IMG/VR virus record: IMGVR_UViG_3300045954_000074
Span: 1-34,302 of that record
Source of the DNA: a virus
Direction: 5' to 3' (one strand)
Length of the DNA: 34,302 bases
How positions within the stretch are numbered: position 1 is the stretch's first letter; each line of letters begins with the position of its first letter. Shown piece after piece: positions 7,442 to 15,584 of the stretch. A model generated the notes under the pieces. That model worked only from the letters and a program-made list of their open reading frames with translations. It ran no database searches and was not told where the DNA came from. The translations under genes were made by a program, and so were the position numbers.

Positions 7442-7927
7442 GTGAAGAAAGTAACCCTGACATTGCCTAGTTCTGATCTGCCCAATCTGGTGCTTTATCA
7501 AATACCAGATGGGGCTGATGATTTTGTGCTGAGATCAACTGTTGATGTAATTAAAGCAGGTGAGCAGACAAACCAAGGGGTGGATACTTTGGAGGGGGCG
7601 GGGAAACAGTTTTTTGTCTGGTCGTTTCAGGTTTGTGTGTCCCAAGATGAGGCTTTACTATTCGACGAGGTGCGATCGCAACAGCAAAGCCTTTATCAAG
7701 GTAGGACAGACGGCAAGATAACTTTACAAGATGAGCGATATTGGGTGGTTAACAGCGATTCCACCAAAAATTTAAGGAGTCGTTTTGACGGGACGGCAAC
7801 CAGTTGGGGCGGGACAAAATACCGCATATCCTGCCCCGTATTTCTAAGAATCCCAGAAAACCACAGTTCCCAGATGGCTGAGGATATGTGGCTTTTACAG
7901 TTTGATGCCAAAGAGCTAACCGCGTGA
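7442..7927 (+). CDS. last gene of the head operon, probable tail protein
   Basis: The 161-aa product is unrecognised. It has an N-terminal beta region (KKVTLTLPSSDLPNLVLYQI), a tryptophan-rich middle (QFFVWSFQVCV) and a C-terminal strand ending QFDAKELTA. It starts with GTG immediately after the tube gene stop, without a clear ribosome binding site, suggesting coupling. Its last 12 bases overlap the end of the convergent tail operon. The only HIP1 octamer noticed in the window (7672-7679) lies here. A minor tail protein is the best guess. Confidence 0.55.
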   Translation: MKKVTLTLPSSDLPNLVLYQIPDGADDFVLRSTVDVIKAGEQTNQGVDTLEGAGKQFFVWSFQVCVSQDEALLFDEVRSQQQSLYQGRTDGKITLQDERYWVVNSDSTKNLRSRFDGTATSWGGTKYRISCPVFLRIPENHSSQMAEDMWLLQFDAKELTA

Positions 7928-8188
7928 ATCCATAAATGCTTGACCACTAGCGGTTCTGCCAATGGCAGGCACTACATCACCAATGCGTATCCCTGCGTTG
8001 GTGATACTTTTTGTTCGCATGATTCCACCATCTGGAAGGTTTACCTTCTGCTGTCCGGTTGTGGGATCGTATTCGCCCATCGTGCCAGTTACGCCTGATG
8101 CAGCTGCTTGGGTTATACGCTGGGTGTTTTGAGTGTGGCGATATTCGATTTCACCGCGCGTTTGTATCAATCTGGTTAAATCGGTCAT
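7916..8188 (-). CDS. small baseplate/spike-like protein, paralogue of the VWA protein N-terminus
   Basis: I start this 90-aa protein at the ATG at 8188, because ATG and the upstream TGA overlap as ATGA. An upstream extension to 8269 would lie inside the VWA gene. It begins MTDLTRLIQTRGEIEYRHTQ and has MGEYDPTTGQQKVNLPDGG. The VWA protein begins DDLTRKIQKQSEVQYQRTQ with IGEYHQESGRYKVIYPNGG, so the two are tandem paralogues. The short N-terminal helix plus small beta domain with a D/NGG turn suggests a tail-tip structural module. It is the last gene of the tail operon. Confidence 0.65.
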   Translation of the reverse strand: MTDLTRLIQTRGEIEYRHTQNTQRITQAAASGVTGTMGEYDPTTGQQKVNLPDGGIMRTKSITNAGIRIGDVVPAIGRTASGQAFMDSRG

Positions 8189-9069
8189 TTCAATCCTAGT
8201 AATTCTTTGATGTCTTGTAAGTAAAAATCTGAAGGTGTGGCAGCAGGTAGGCTGAGAGTATAGGAACAATCGTATTTCTCCAGTCCTGGTGATGGGTAGG
8301 GTGATGCACCATCGATAGCAGCCTGAACGTGGGCTGCAAAAGCCGATTCTACTTGCGGATCTGGGAGATATTCGATTGAATAAACTCTGCCTTTGAAAAA
8401 TTTTCTCTGTGCATAAGCATCAATAAAATTAATTCTGTCCCGTGCAAAGTCTGATGTTGGTTCCTGTGAAACATCTCTGGGAACCTCGTGATATACGCTA
8501 TAGGATTCATTAATGAACGCCAGAATTACAGCTTTATTGGCTTCTGTTTCTTGATCAACTCTGGGATCAAATGAGAAAAAATTCAGCCAATTCTCACTGC
8601 CGTCTAATCGAATTTGAAAATATTTATCTACTCTTTCTTGAGTTTGGTAAATAGTTTTTTTGAGTAGTGTTTTTAGCTGATTTAAAGCATTTTCAATAGC
8701 TGGAATTTCAGCATCCATACTTCCACTAGTGTCTATGAAAGCAATGATGTAAGTATCTAATAATGTTAATGTTGGCGTTTCTTCCTCTTCGATTTGAGGG
8801 GGAATATGTTTTTTGTAATCCAGGCTAATAGATTGCGCTCCATAAGCTTGAGTTGCTCTGATTGGAGTGCCGTCAGGGACACTGGAGTTAAATAGTTTTA
8901 CTCCAGAAATTACCTGTCCCCCGTTTGGGTAGATTACTTTGTATCGCCCAGATTCCTGGTGATATTCGCCAATTTTTAGTAATGGTGGTGGTTTGATTTT
9001 CTGTTTTTGGGTGCGTTGATATTGCACCTCTGATTGTTTTTGGATTTTTCGAGTTAAGTCGTCATCCAT
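8185..9069 (-). CDS. von Willebrand factor A (VWA) domain protein in the tail operon
   Basis: The 294-aa product has an N-terminal ~90-residue module shared with the next gene, an acidic linker (EEEE), and a VWA domain. The domain begins at strand TYIIAFIDTSGSM, where D113-T-S115-G-S117 is a complete MIDAS metal-binding motif. The following helix, LNQLKTLLKK, and strands (WLNFFSFDP) fit the Rossmann-type fold. VWA domains bind protein ligands through a divalent ion. Its place suggests a tail-tip or adsorption role, which is inference. A heptamer-type repeat (CCATTAC, 9066-9086) spans the start and provides GGGT as ribosome binding site. Confidence 0.8.
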   Translation of the reverse strand: MDDDLTRKIQKQSEVQYQRTQKQKIKPPPLLKIGEYHQESGRYKVIYPNGGQVISGVKLFNSSVPDGTPIRATQAYGAQSISLDYKKHIPPQIEEEETPTLTLLDTYIIAFIDTSGSMDAEIPAIENALNQLKTLLKKTIYQTQERVDKYFQIRLDGSENWLNFFSFDPRVDQETEANKAVILAFINESYSVYHEVPRDVSQEPTSDFARDRINFIDAYAQRKFFKGRVYSIEYLPDPQVESAFAAHVQAAIDGASPYPSPGLEKYDCSYTLSLPAATPSDFYLQDIKELLGLK

Positions 9070-9085
9070 TACCCATTACCCATTT

Positions 9086-9766
9086 CTAAATGACCACACC
9101 GTACTGGAATATTTTTCCTGCACTGTCTATGGTTTGGGTAAAGAGATAGTCCTCGAATCCCGCGAGGATTCCCTGGCTACTGCCTCTCGTTGCAATTCCT
9201 CCATTGAGAATGCAGAAGTAGCGGAAGGTTATAGAGCCGCTAGTTGGTGAAAATGTAGCATTGACAGGCCCTAAGGTTGCTTGTCCCAATGTGTAGTTAA
9301 TGGTTGCCGAAGGAGGTGTTATGGGCTGCCGGGCGCTGCCAAAGTAGCTTGCAACTTCTTTCCGTACCCACACGTCTAGGTCATCTTTAGCAGCCAATGG
9401 TCGCTCAGTAATGGTCGTTGTACCACTGCCGGCACTGGTGATATCAATTGGCGTTCCCGTTTTTGTAGCAGGGTTATAGGTGCTTTCGATACAAACTTGA
9501 AAAGTTGAGCCTGAGACGGTTATCACCCTGTACTCTGTGTTTGTCGCTAGTCCTCCGGGCAGGCTTCCACCGACATTAGAGAATGTTATACGATTGCCGT
9601 TGACAAAATCGTGTCCGGTGGCGGTAATGATTTCTGAGCCGCTGTTGACGCTGGACATAGTAACGACTGTCGGGTTGTCTTGTACCAGAAAGGCGTACCA
9701 GCCGGTTGCTGAGTGGATTGCGTTAAGTGCGCGTTGTTTCTCTTTTAAGGATTTCTCGAAGGTCAT
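9086..9766 (-). CDS. tail/fibre-like structural protein with a beta domain
   Basis: The 226-aa product has a short N-terminal helix (EKSLKEKQRALNAIHSATGW), then a beta domain at about residues 35-115 containing TGHDFVNGNRITFSNVGG and a Thr-Glu-Tyr-Arg-Val strand. That pattern recurs in phage tail fibre and baseplate proteins. The C-terminal part (GPVNATFSPTSGSITFRYFC) is another beta module. No enzyme motif is seen. It overlaps the ferritin-like gene by 44 bp and lies 16 bp before the VWA gene. Confidence 0.6.
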   Translation of the reverse strand: MTFEKSLKEKQRALNAIHSATGWYAFLVQDNPTVVTMSSVNSGSEIITATGHDFVNGNRITFSNVGGSLPGGLATNTEYRVITVSGSTFQVCIESTYNPATKTGTPIDITSAGSGTTTITERPLAAKDDLDVWVRKEVASYFGSARQPITPPSATINYTLGQATLGPVNATFSPTSGSITFRYFCILNGGIATRGSSQGILAGFEDYLFTQTIDSAGKIFQYGVVI

Positions 9767-10370
9767 GTGGTATGTAAAGTATGGCTTTTATAGCCTGAAA
9801 GTACCATTTAATTAAGTATAAATAGGCATGAACAATGCCCATTTCATCAACTAAAGCATTCCAAAGATATTGGTGATGCTTGTCTTCATCTTGGGCAATT
9901 TTTTTGAGTATCTGTTGTAAAGAGTTATTAGCCAAGGTACTTAAAAAGTAATAGAAAAGCTTGCCCAAATTTTCGCCTATACACATAAATGCCAGGCTGT
10001 CAGCCCAATCATAATCAGCAGCTTTGCGTTGGTTAAAAAATGCCCTGGCAGTAGCATATTTTATGCTTATTCCGTCTGTGTGCTGCCACTGTTTTGTATT
10101 GCCGTTTTTAGTCCATTGAATTGAATTGTCAGCAAAATATTCTGAAGTTGTAGCAATAAATCCTATTTTTGTCCGTTGGGGTCTATTTTGCTTGTCAAGT
10201 AAGCTCCATAGCATTTTAGCATGGACATTTTCTTGATTGGCATGATGCAAAAGTTCATCTGCTAGTTTATCCTTTCCTTCCTCCTTTGCTTGCAAAGATT
10301 TTTTCAAGCAGAAATCATGAAATCCACATTCTAATTTTCCTAAAAATCGAATAAGTTGTGTGGTTCTCAT
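9723..10370 (-). CDS. ferritin-like diiron protein
   Basis: The 215-aa product is almost all helical and carries both halves of a ferritin-like four-helix diiron site: E14 in helix A, E47-N-V-H50 in helix B, E133 in helix C and E162-D-K-H165 in helix D. Spacing of the two ExxH motifs fits ferritin, rubrerythrin or related oxidases/oxygenases. An insert of ~40 residues (FADNSIQWTKNGNTKQW region) lies between helices B and C. The C-terminal hydrophobic stretch (HAYLYLIKWYFQAIKAILYI) may be a membrane-associated or packing helix. It is translationally coupled (ATGA) to the gene before it, within the tail operon. Function is unknown: iron handling, oxidation or a purely structural bundle are all possible. 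Confidence 0.75.
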   Translation of the reverse strand: MRTTQLIRFLGKLECGFHDFCLKKSLQAKEEGKDKLADELLHHANQENVHAKMLWSLLDKQNRPQRTKIGFIATTSEYFADNSIQWTKNGNTKQWQHTDGISIKYATARAFFNQRKAADYDWADSLAFMCIGENLGKLFYYFLSTLANNSLQQILKKIAQDEDKHHQYLWNALVDEMGIVHAYLYLIKWYFQAIKAILYIPHDLREILKRETTRT

Positions 10371-10717
10371 CAGAATGATTCAATAGTGATAATTCCGTTG
10401 AGATTGTCCATTGACACACAGCAGCAGTCCCACTGAATGCCTGAGCTTGGTTTAGCTGGATTCTTTTGGAATAAAGATATTCCTTGTTGCTGAGTGCTTG
10501 GTGTGATAGTGAAAGTTCCACCTATCGCAGGTAAATTCTTGTACCATTTTCTGCCGTTAAAGTTTGAATTGGCTGCTCTATCCCAGGTTTGAATTTGGAT
10601 AGGGCCAGTTCCGGTATGCCCAGGTTTCAATGCTGCGGTTAAGGTGAGAATTTGATCATAAACGTCTGGACTGAACTTAATAACTTTTCCCCCTACTGAA
10701 CAAGTCCCACAATCCAT
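10370..10717 (-). CDS. small structural protein of the tail operon
   Basis: The 115-aa product is unrecognised. It begins MDCGTCSVGGKVIKFSPDVY and has cysteines at residues 3 and 6, plus a CCC cluster near the C-terminus (WDCCCVSMDN). The middle is glycine/threonine-rich and likely beta. It starts 4 bp after the stop of the hub gene and overlaps the ferritin-like gene as ATGA, so the three are probably translated together. The cysteines could bind metal, which would be of interest next to a diiron protein. Confidence 0.6.
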   Translation of the reverse strand: MDCGTCSVGGKVIKFSPDVYDQILTLTAALKPGHTGTGPIQIQTWDRAANSNFNGRKWYKNLPAIGGTFTITPSTQQQGISLFQKNPAKPSSGIQWDCCCVSMDNLNGIITIESF

Positions 10718-10721
10718 AATT

Positions 10722-12866
10722 TTATCCTTTATAACAGCTTAATTCCATAGGATAATTGATTTTTTCTTCATAATTATATTGCTGATTAACTATCCCAATA
10801 TCAAATATTATTTCATAATTGTACAATGCCTGAACACTAACATTTAAATTGCTGGATAAAATGGTAATCTCATATTCATAATTATTAATAATTGCAGTAA
10901 CATTTAAATTGATTCCATAATCATATGAGGCAATAATTTCAGATGGGAAGTTAGGAAATACCTCATCTGAAATTACGGTAATTAAATAATCATAGTTAGT
11001 GGTAACTTTGATTGTTTGGCGAATTGGTGATGTTGGTAAATCTGGTGTGGTTGGTGGGATATCCCCTATTACTGGGATAGCTCCCAGGTAATTGCCAATA
11101 AAGCTAAATGTTAGGGTTCCTCTTTCCAGCACGATAGCCGGGGAATCCATAATGAATGCCCCATTATGGATGTTAACTGTACTAAATGGGGTTGGGTCAT
11201 CCAGCCATTCAGGTATATCTGATGGTGGGATTGTTATTAATCTGGAGCGATATCTTTGATGCTGCAAGCTGCCAATTAAACTTGCAAGTTCTTGTGCTTC
11301 AGCATTGTTTTGTAAGGTGCTGCAAGATGTCTCAAATTCTTTCTCATAATAAGGGCTGAATGTAGCGGGATAGAATCTCCCTTCTCCCTTAATTGTGATG
11401 CTGCCAATTGGATTGTCAGGTTCTTTAGTAATCCAAGCCGGTGGATTTTGATTCGGTTGGCGTTCTGTAGTTTTTAAAAGCAGTTCGCCCAGGCTGTAAT
11501 ATTTAGATTGGGATTCTACCTCACCACTGCCATCTTTAATAGTCAGATTAGTTTCTATTGAATTTCGTTTATAAATGATTTTTTTGTATTCAAATCTCTC
11601 ACATTTAGGAATTTCTTCAGCGATACCATTTATACTAACTATACTGTCATCGTCTATCCAAGATTCAATAATTTGTTCTTTGGCTGCTAGTTGATATCCC
11701 GATGTCCCAATCGGGAATAATACTTTTTTCGTTGTGGTTTTGCCTCGTAAAACTCCATCATCCCCACCTATTCTTGCAGTACCTGGCAAAGTATTACTGT
11801 ATTCAATTGTCACTATTTCAGCTTTGGTAGATGCCCTGTTGCCGGGGAAGTTATCGGGTAGCGCAACACCCAAAAGTTTGTATGTAATAGTTTCAGATTT
11901 AGTTAATCTGGCTTTGCCATCAAAATAATTAGTTTCTGTGCCATGTTCAGTTTCAATAACTGATTTATTGCCAGGATAAGCATCAGGCAGAGCGACACCT
12001 AAAGCCTGCTCAATTAAAAATTTTCTGCTAATTTGATTCCCTTGTGTTACTGAAGGAAAAATTGTTTCCCGCCTTTGGAGAATTTTCCCCTGTTCATCTG
12101 ATGCAAATTCTTCAGTAATTTGAGGTTCATCTTTCCCGCAGGTGGCAATTTTTTCACAAGCCCCAGAAACTCGGAAAATCTCAGATGGAATCTCTAATCC
12201 TGATTGTCTTTCAAAGACCTTGATTTTGGGACGAGAACGTTGGAACAAGACTGTTGTGGGTCGATAGTTAACAGCGCGGATAATTTCATTTTCATCACAA
12301 TAAAGCCAATAGCCACGTTCTCCACAGATTTGCTGTGCAAGAGAGATATAAGATTCTGAAAATTTATTCGGCGGAACTTGAAACCCCCCACTGATACCTA
12401 TTACAGCGGTAAGTCCTGCCATTTGTAATAGTTTTGTAACTATTGTTGCAGCGGGAATGATTTCTCGGTTGACCTGAAACCCTAACCCCTCAAAATCCTT
12501 AGGGGGCGATTCAAAATCCCGCAGTCCCAGTTGATCAGTCAATTCAGCTTGCCCAGCTAAATTATCCTCGTCGTAAAAGTACTTTTTGATACGGAGAGTG
12601 GTAATCAGCCTGCCCTCAATCCTTACTTTGATGGCGTGTATACCAATTGCCCATCTTTGAGGGTTCTCCAGGTCGTCCAGAGACTCAGCCAGCAATGCGG
12701 GGTTTAATGGATTCTCAAGCACCAAAGACCCTTGCCAAGAATAGGGTGTGGAAATTTCAGCCCTGGGGCGGCGTAAAGTAAATTGACTGACAAGATGGGT
12801 GATATCCCAATTGTCATCGCCGATTGTTAATTGCCAGTTGGAGACTGAGAAATTTAATGGGGTCAT
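10722..12866 (-). CDS. large tail tip/baseplate hub protein
   Basis: The 714-aa product follows the tape measure with an ATGA overlap, the usual place for a tail-tip or hub protein. The N-terminal ~230 residues have features of hub domains: paired strands (NWQLTIGDDNWDITHLVSQF), a central insert with helix SYISLAQQICGERGYWLYCD, and NEIIRAVNY. This SLAQQICGERGYWLY pattern is common in gp27-like hub proteins. Then comes a long beta-rich middle and a repetitive C-terminus with several YDYxI/YNYEI strands. Only the first part is assigned with any confidence. Confidence 0.7.
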   Translation of the reverse strand: MTPLNFSVSNWQLTIGDDNWDITHLVSQFTLRRPRAEISTPYSWQGSLVLENPLNPALLAESLDDLENPQRWAIGIHAIKVRIEGRLITTLRIKKYFYDEDNLAGQAELTDQLGLRDFESPPKDFEGLGFQVNREIIPAATIVTKLLQMAGLTAVIGISGGFQVPPNKFSESYISLAQQICGERGYWLYCDENEIIRAVNYRPTTVLFQRSRPKIKVFERQSGLEIPSEIFRVSGACEKIATCGKDEPQITEEFASDEQGKILQRRETIFPSVTQGNQISRKFLIEQALGVALPDAYPGNKSVIETEHGTETNYFDGKARLTKSETITYKLLGVALPDNFPGNRASTKAEIVTIEYSNTLPGTARIGGDDGVLRGKTTTKKVLFPIGTSGYQLAAKEQIIESWIDDDSIVSINGIAEEIPKCERFEYKKIIYKRNSIETNLTIKDGSGEVESQSKYYSLGELLLKTTERQPNQNPPAWITKEPDNPIGSITIKGEGRFYPATFSPYYEKEFETSCSTLQNNAEAQELASLIGSLQHQRYRSRLITIPPSDIPEWLDDPTPFSTVNIHNGAFIMDSPAIVLERGTLTFSFIGNYLGAIPVIGDIPPTTPDLPTSPIRQTIKVTTNYDYLITVISDEVFPNFPSEIIASYDYGINLNVTAIINNYEYEITILSSNLNVSVQALYNYEIIFDIGIVNQQYNYEEKINYPMELSCYKG

Positions 12867-14989
12867 AGGGGCATGGAAGTGCGGATCAAGTCCATGACTT
12901 CATAAACCTGATTCATCTCATTATCTCCCCGATAGAAGTTAAAAGCGTTATTGCTAATTGGCTTGCGTTGACGCAAGTCTTCTCTTAGTCCCTGAATTTC
13001 CCGGGTCAATTGGTTAAAGTTGCCACCGATACCAGGCGCTACGGTCACTGCCCTGGTGCTAAGTGGGTTCATCAGTTCAGCTACTTTTTTAGCGGAAACA
13101 ACATAACTGTTGGTGTTGGGGACTACAACTTCCGAAACTCCGGGAATAAACTGACCGCCTGGCCCGTCACCTACTAAATAGGGTTGTCCCGCTGTCATCG
13201 GCCCACCAGTGAACCTAGATGTGGGGGGAGCATCAGACGTAGGTCTTTGAGTTTCTTTAGCCGCTGCCTCAGCTTCTTGCTGGGCTTTTTCCTGTGCCGC
13301 TGCGGCTTCCTGGGCAGCTTTCATGGCTTTGGCGAATTTTTCAGCCTCAATCCCTGCCAATTCCATTGATTGAGCTGCCCCCCTGGTTTTGTCACTTACA
13401 TCTAGCTGATTGATCAGAGCTTTTTTATCAGCAGCCAAACGTTCTTGTTGATTTTTGGCTAATTCTGGTTGGAGAGCCAATTGTTGCTGGGCTTGCTGCA
13501 CGTTTTGTTTTGCCAAATCAACTGATTGTTTAGCAAGTTCAACTCCCTGCTGGGCATTTTTTATCGCCTCAGTATCCTTAGGATTCTCATTGGCGGTAGC
13601 CAGTTTTGACTCAGCCGCATTCAAGTTTTGCTTGGCTTGATTTTCGGCTATTCTGGCTTCCGTTAGTGACCGATTAGCAGCAATCTTTTCTTGCTGTATT
13701 TTCAGAGCAGTTAGTTGCTGTTCTCTCTCAATTTCTGCTAATGCCGCTTCACGCTTCTGTTGGGCAATTTTATTTTCAATGCCTTGCCGCTCCTTGACTA
13801 GTGCTAATTCGGTGGTTGCGCCGTCTTTGATTAATTTATTCAGCGCCTCCTGGAGAATTGCCCGCGCTGCTAGGCTATCAGTTTTTTCTATCTCTTTTTT
13901 CAGGGCCAAAGCTTGCTGGAGAACCTGCACTTCACCTTCAGCCTGGCTTTGCTGGAGATTGGCCAAGGATTTTTGAACGGCGGCACGGGATTCTAATAAC
14001 TGTCGCTGACTATCTATGGATTTGGTGATTGCGTCAAAAGCTGCCTTTTCTTTCTCTAATCCAGCAGTGATGTTGGCACTGGCACGGGCTTGAGCGCCTG
14101 CCCTCTCCTCAATCGCCTTAATGGCAGCAGCCTTTATTTCCTCCTGTTTGGCAAATTCATTTTGTAGTAGTTGCAGCTGCAAATCAGTGGTTTTTTGTCG
14201 GCTGGCACGGATTTTAGATTGCCGTGCTTCCTCATCTTCTGGGTTAGCCGATTTTGGCAGTGCTAGTAAAGCTGCAAGCCGCTGTTGCTCAAGCTTCAAT
14301 TCTTCTGCGATGCTGTTTCGCTTGGCATCAAGTCGTTGATTCTCGGCTTGCTTGTGGCTTAAAACTCCTTGGTTGAGTAATTGTTGAATTTGGATTAACC
14401 GGGCGGTTTCCGAGCCTTTAACCGCATCAGCAGCCTTGCTTAAAGAGGTTTCTAAGTCTTTGAGATAAACTGCCTGCTGTTTTTTTAATCCCTCAGTCCT
14501 GGTCTTGAGTAAGTCAACTTGTAATTGGCGTTCTTGGTCTATTAACTGCCGTGCTGTATCACCATTGCCCCTTCCCTCCTGGCGTTCCCTAGCCAGAGCT
14601 GCACGGGTAGCTTGAAGTCTTTTTTCTAACTCCTGCTGCTTCAGTGAAGTTATCCGTACTTCACCGTCAACTTGTCTAATCTGTCCTGTTTCAATCTCAG
14701 CTTGGATTTTCTGTTGCTGAAATTTCACGTCAGTCAATTGCTGATCTGCTTCTCGCTGCTTAATTTTGGTAATTGCCTCAGCAGCAGCCACCTGTTGCTC
14801 AAAGGCAATCTTGGTATTGGTTCGGACTCCTTCTAACTCCTTAATTGCCTCTGCTGCTGAAATTTGCCCTAATTGATGGCGTTTTTCTGTCAACTGGATT
14901 AATTCTTTAAACTCCTCCCGCAAAGAACGAACCTCACCGATAGTTTTTTTAATACCAGAACTTTTAAAACCTATAGTTACTTTTGTCAT
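12863..14989 (-). CDS. tail tape measure protein
   Basis: The start at ATG 14989 gives MTKVTIGFKSSGIKKTIGEV. An upstream in-frame ATG would add a hydrophobic leader that looks like translated UTR. About 500 residues are Gln/Ala/Glu-rich coiled coil (many QQ, EKAQQEAEAAAKE). A C-terminal cap of the type found in tape measures follows (GGPMTAGQPYLVGDG, then FIPG). Tape measures fix tail length and occupy the tail lumen. At 708 aa it would suit a tail of roughly 100 nm by the usual ~0.15 nm/residue rule (inference). It is the first gene of the tail operon, downstream of a strong terminator. Confidence 0.85.
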   Translation of the reverse strand: MTKVTIGFKSSGIKKTIGEVRSLREEFKELIQLTEKRHQLGQISAAEAIKELEGVRTNTKIAFEQQVAAAEAITKIKQREADQQLTDVKFQQQKIQAEIETGQIRQVDGEVRITSLKQQELEKRLQATRAALARERQEGRGNGDTARQLIDQERQLQVDLLKTRTEGLKKQQAVYLKDLETSLSKAADAVKGSETARLIQIQQLLNQGVLSHKQAENQRLDAKRNSIAEELKLEQQRLAALLALPKSANPEDEEARQSKIRASRQKTTDLQLQLLQNEFAKQEEIKAAAIKAIEERAGAQARASANITAGLEKEKAAFDAITKSIDSQRQLLESRAAVQKSLANLQQSQAEGEVQVLQQALALKKEIEKTDSLAARAILQEALNKLIKDGATTELALVKERQGIENKIAQQKREAALAEIEREQQLTALKIQQEKIAANRSLTEARIAENQAKQNLNAAESKLATANENPKDTEAIKNAQQGVELAKQSVDLAKQNVQQAQQQLALQPELAKNQQERLAADKKALINQLDVSDKTRGAAQSMELAGIEAEKFAKAMKAAQEAAAAQEKAQQEAEAAAKETQRPTSDAPPTSRFTGGPMTAGQPYLVGDGPGGQFIPGVSEVVVPNTNSYVVSAKKVAELMNPLSTRAVTVAPGIGGNFNQLTREIQGLREDLRQRKPISNNAFNFYRGDNEMNQVYEVMDLIRTSMPL

Positions 14990-15081
14990 AATCTTTTTGC
15001 CAAAATAAAACATACAAAAAATAGCTACTTTTTTAAAATAAATCAAATCCGAAGTATTTCATACAAACTTATTTCAAGCAC

Positions 15082-15115
15082 AAAAAAAGCCCTATAAACT
15101 AAAAAGTCTAGGGCT
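15082..15115 (-). terminator. rho-independent terminator of the accessory cassette
   Basis: On the minus strand AGCCCTA, a 14-nt loop and TAGGGCT are followed directly by seven T. It lies after the HNH gene and before the tape measure gene, separating the accessory cassette from the tail operon. Confidence 0.85.
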
Positions 15116-15178
15116 GCTAAAAACTTACATTCGTAAAATAAAACTTATACAATCAATTCAAAAAAAACAACAAATACA

Positions 15179-15574
15179 TCAAACCCAAGTATATTGCTGC
15201 CACCTCACAGGAATCAAACCACTCCTAACAAGACTACTAGTTAACGAACGATGCTTTTCATCCTCACGCAAAGCATGGCATACAGGACAAAGCACCCTCA
15301 AATTACTAGCATGATTACTACCCCCACTAGAAAGAGGTCTAATATGATCAATATGACACTCTTTAAAATCCACATCAACCAAACAAAAACCAAAAACTTT
15401 AGGTGCAGCAGTAGGAGGACTCTTGCAAATACCTCCGTCCCTTTCATAAATCCGTCTACGAGTCACATTCCACTGCTCAATAGGCTGGCGCTTCCAACAA
15501 TGAACAAGCTTATAGTCGATATTTCTAGCACTACGTCGCCGCCTCAAATCCTCATAAACCTGTTGATTATCCAT
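15179..15574 (-). CDS. HNH endonuclease
   Basis: The start at ATG 15574 (131 aa) is supported by AGGGG upstream on the minus strand. Residues 73-101 hold the beta-beta-alpha-metal signature: CHIDHIRPLSSGGS with D76-H77, N91 (NLRVLCPVCH), and the CPVC pair. The N-terminus is Arg-rich, likely DNA-binding. Many phages carry such a nuclease for genome packaging or as a homing element. Here it is far from the terminase and ends the accessory cassette, so a packaging role is not supported by position. It overlaps nothing and lies 10 bp after the RAMP-like gene. Confidence 0.85.
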   Translation of the reverse strand: MDNQQVYEDLRRRRSARNIDYKLVHCWKRQPIEQWNVTRRRIYERDGGICKSPPTAAPKVFGFCLVDVDFKECHIDHIRPLSSGGSNHASNLRVLCPVCHALREDEKHRSLTSSLVRSGLIPVRWQQYTWV

Positions 15575-15584
15575 ACAAAAACCC

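Noticed and set aside
8189-8269. Longer N-terminus of the small baseplate-like protein
   Set aside because: It lies wholly inside the VWA gene. The ATGA overlap at 8185-8188 and the homology to the VWA protein start both mark ATG 8188 as the start.
13184-14339. Cysteine/serine-rich plus-strand frames in the tape measure gene
   Set aside because: They are mirror frames of the Gln/Ala-rich coiled coil and have no protein-like features.
12863-15046. Longer tape measure with hydrophobic start from 15046
   Set aside because: The added residues are AT-rich UTR in frame. ATG 14989 starts a normal charged N-terminus.
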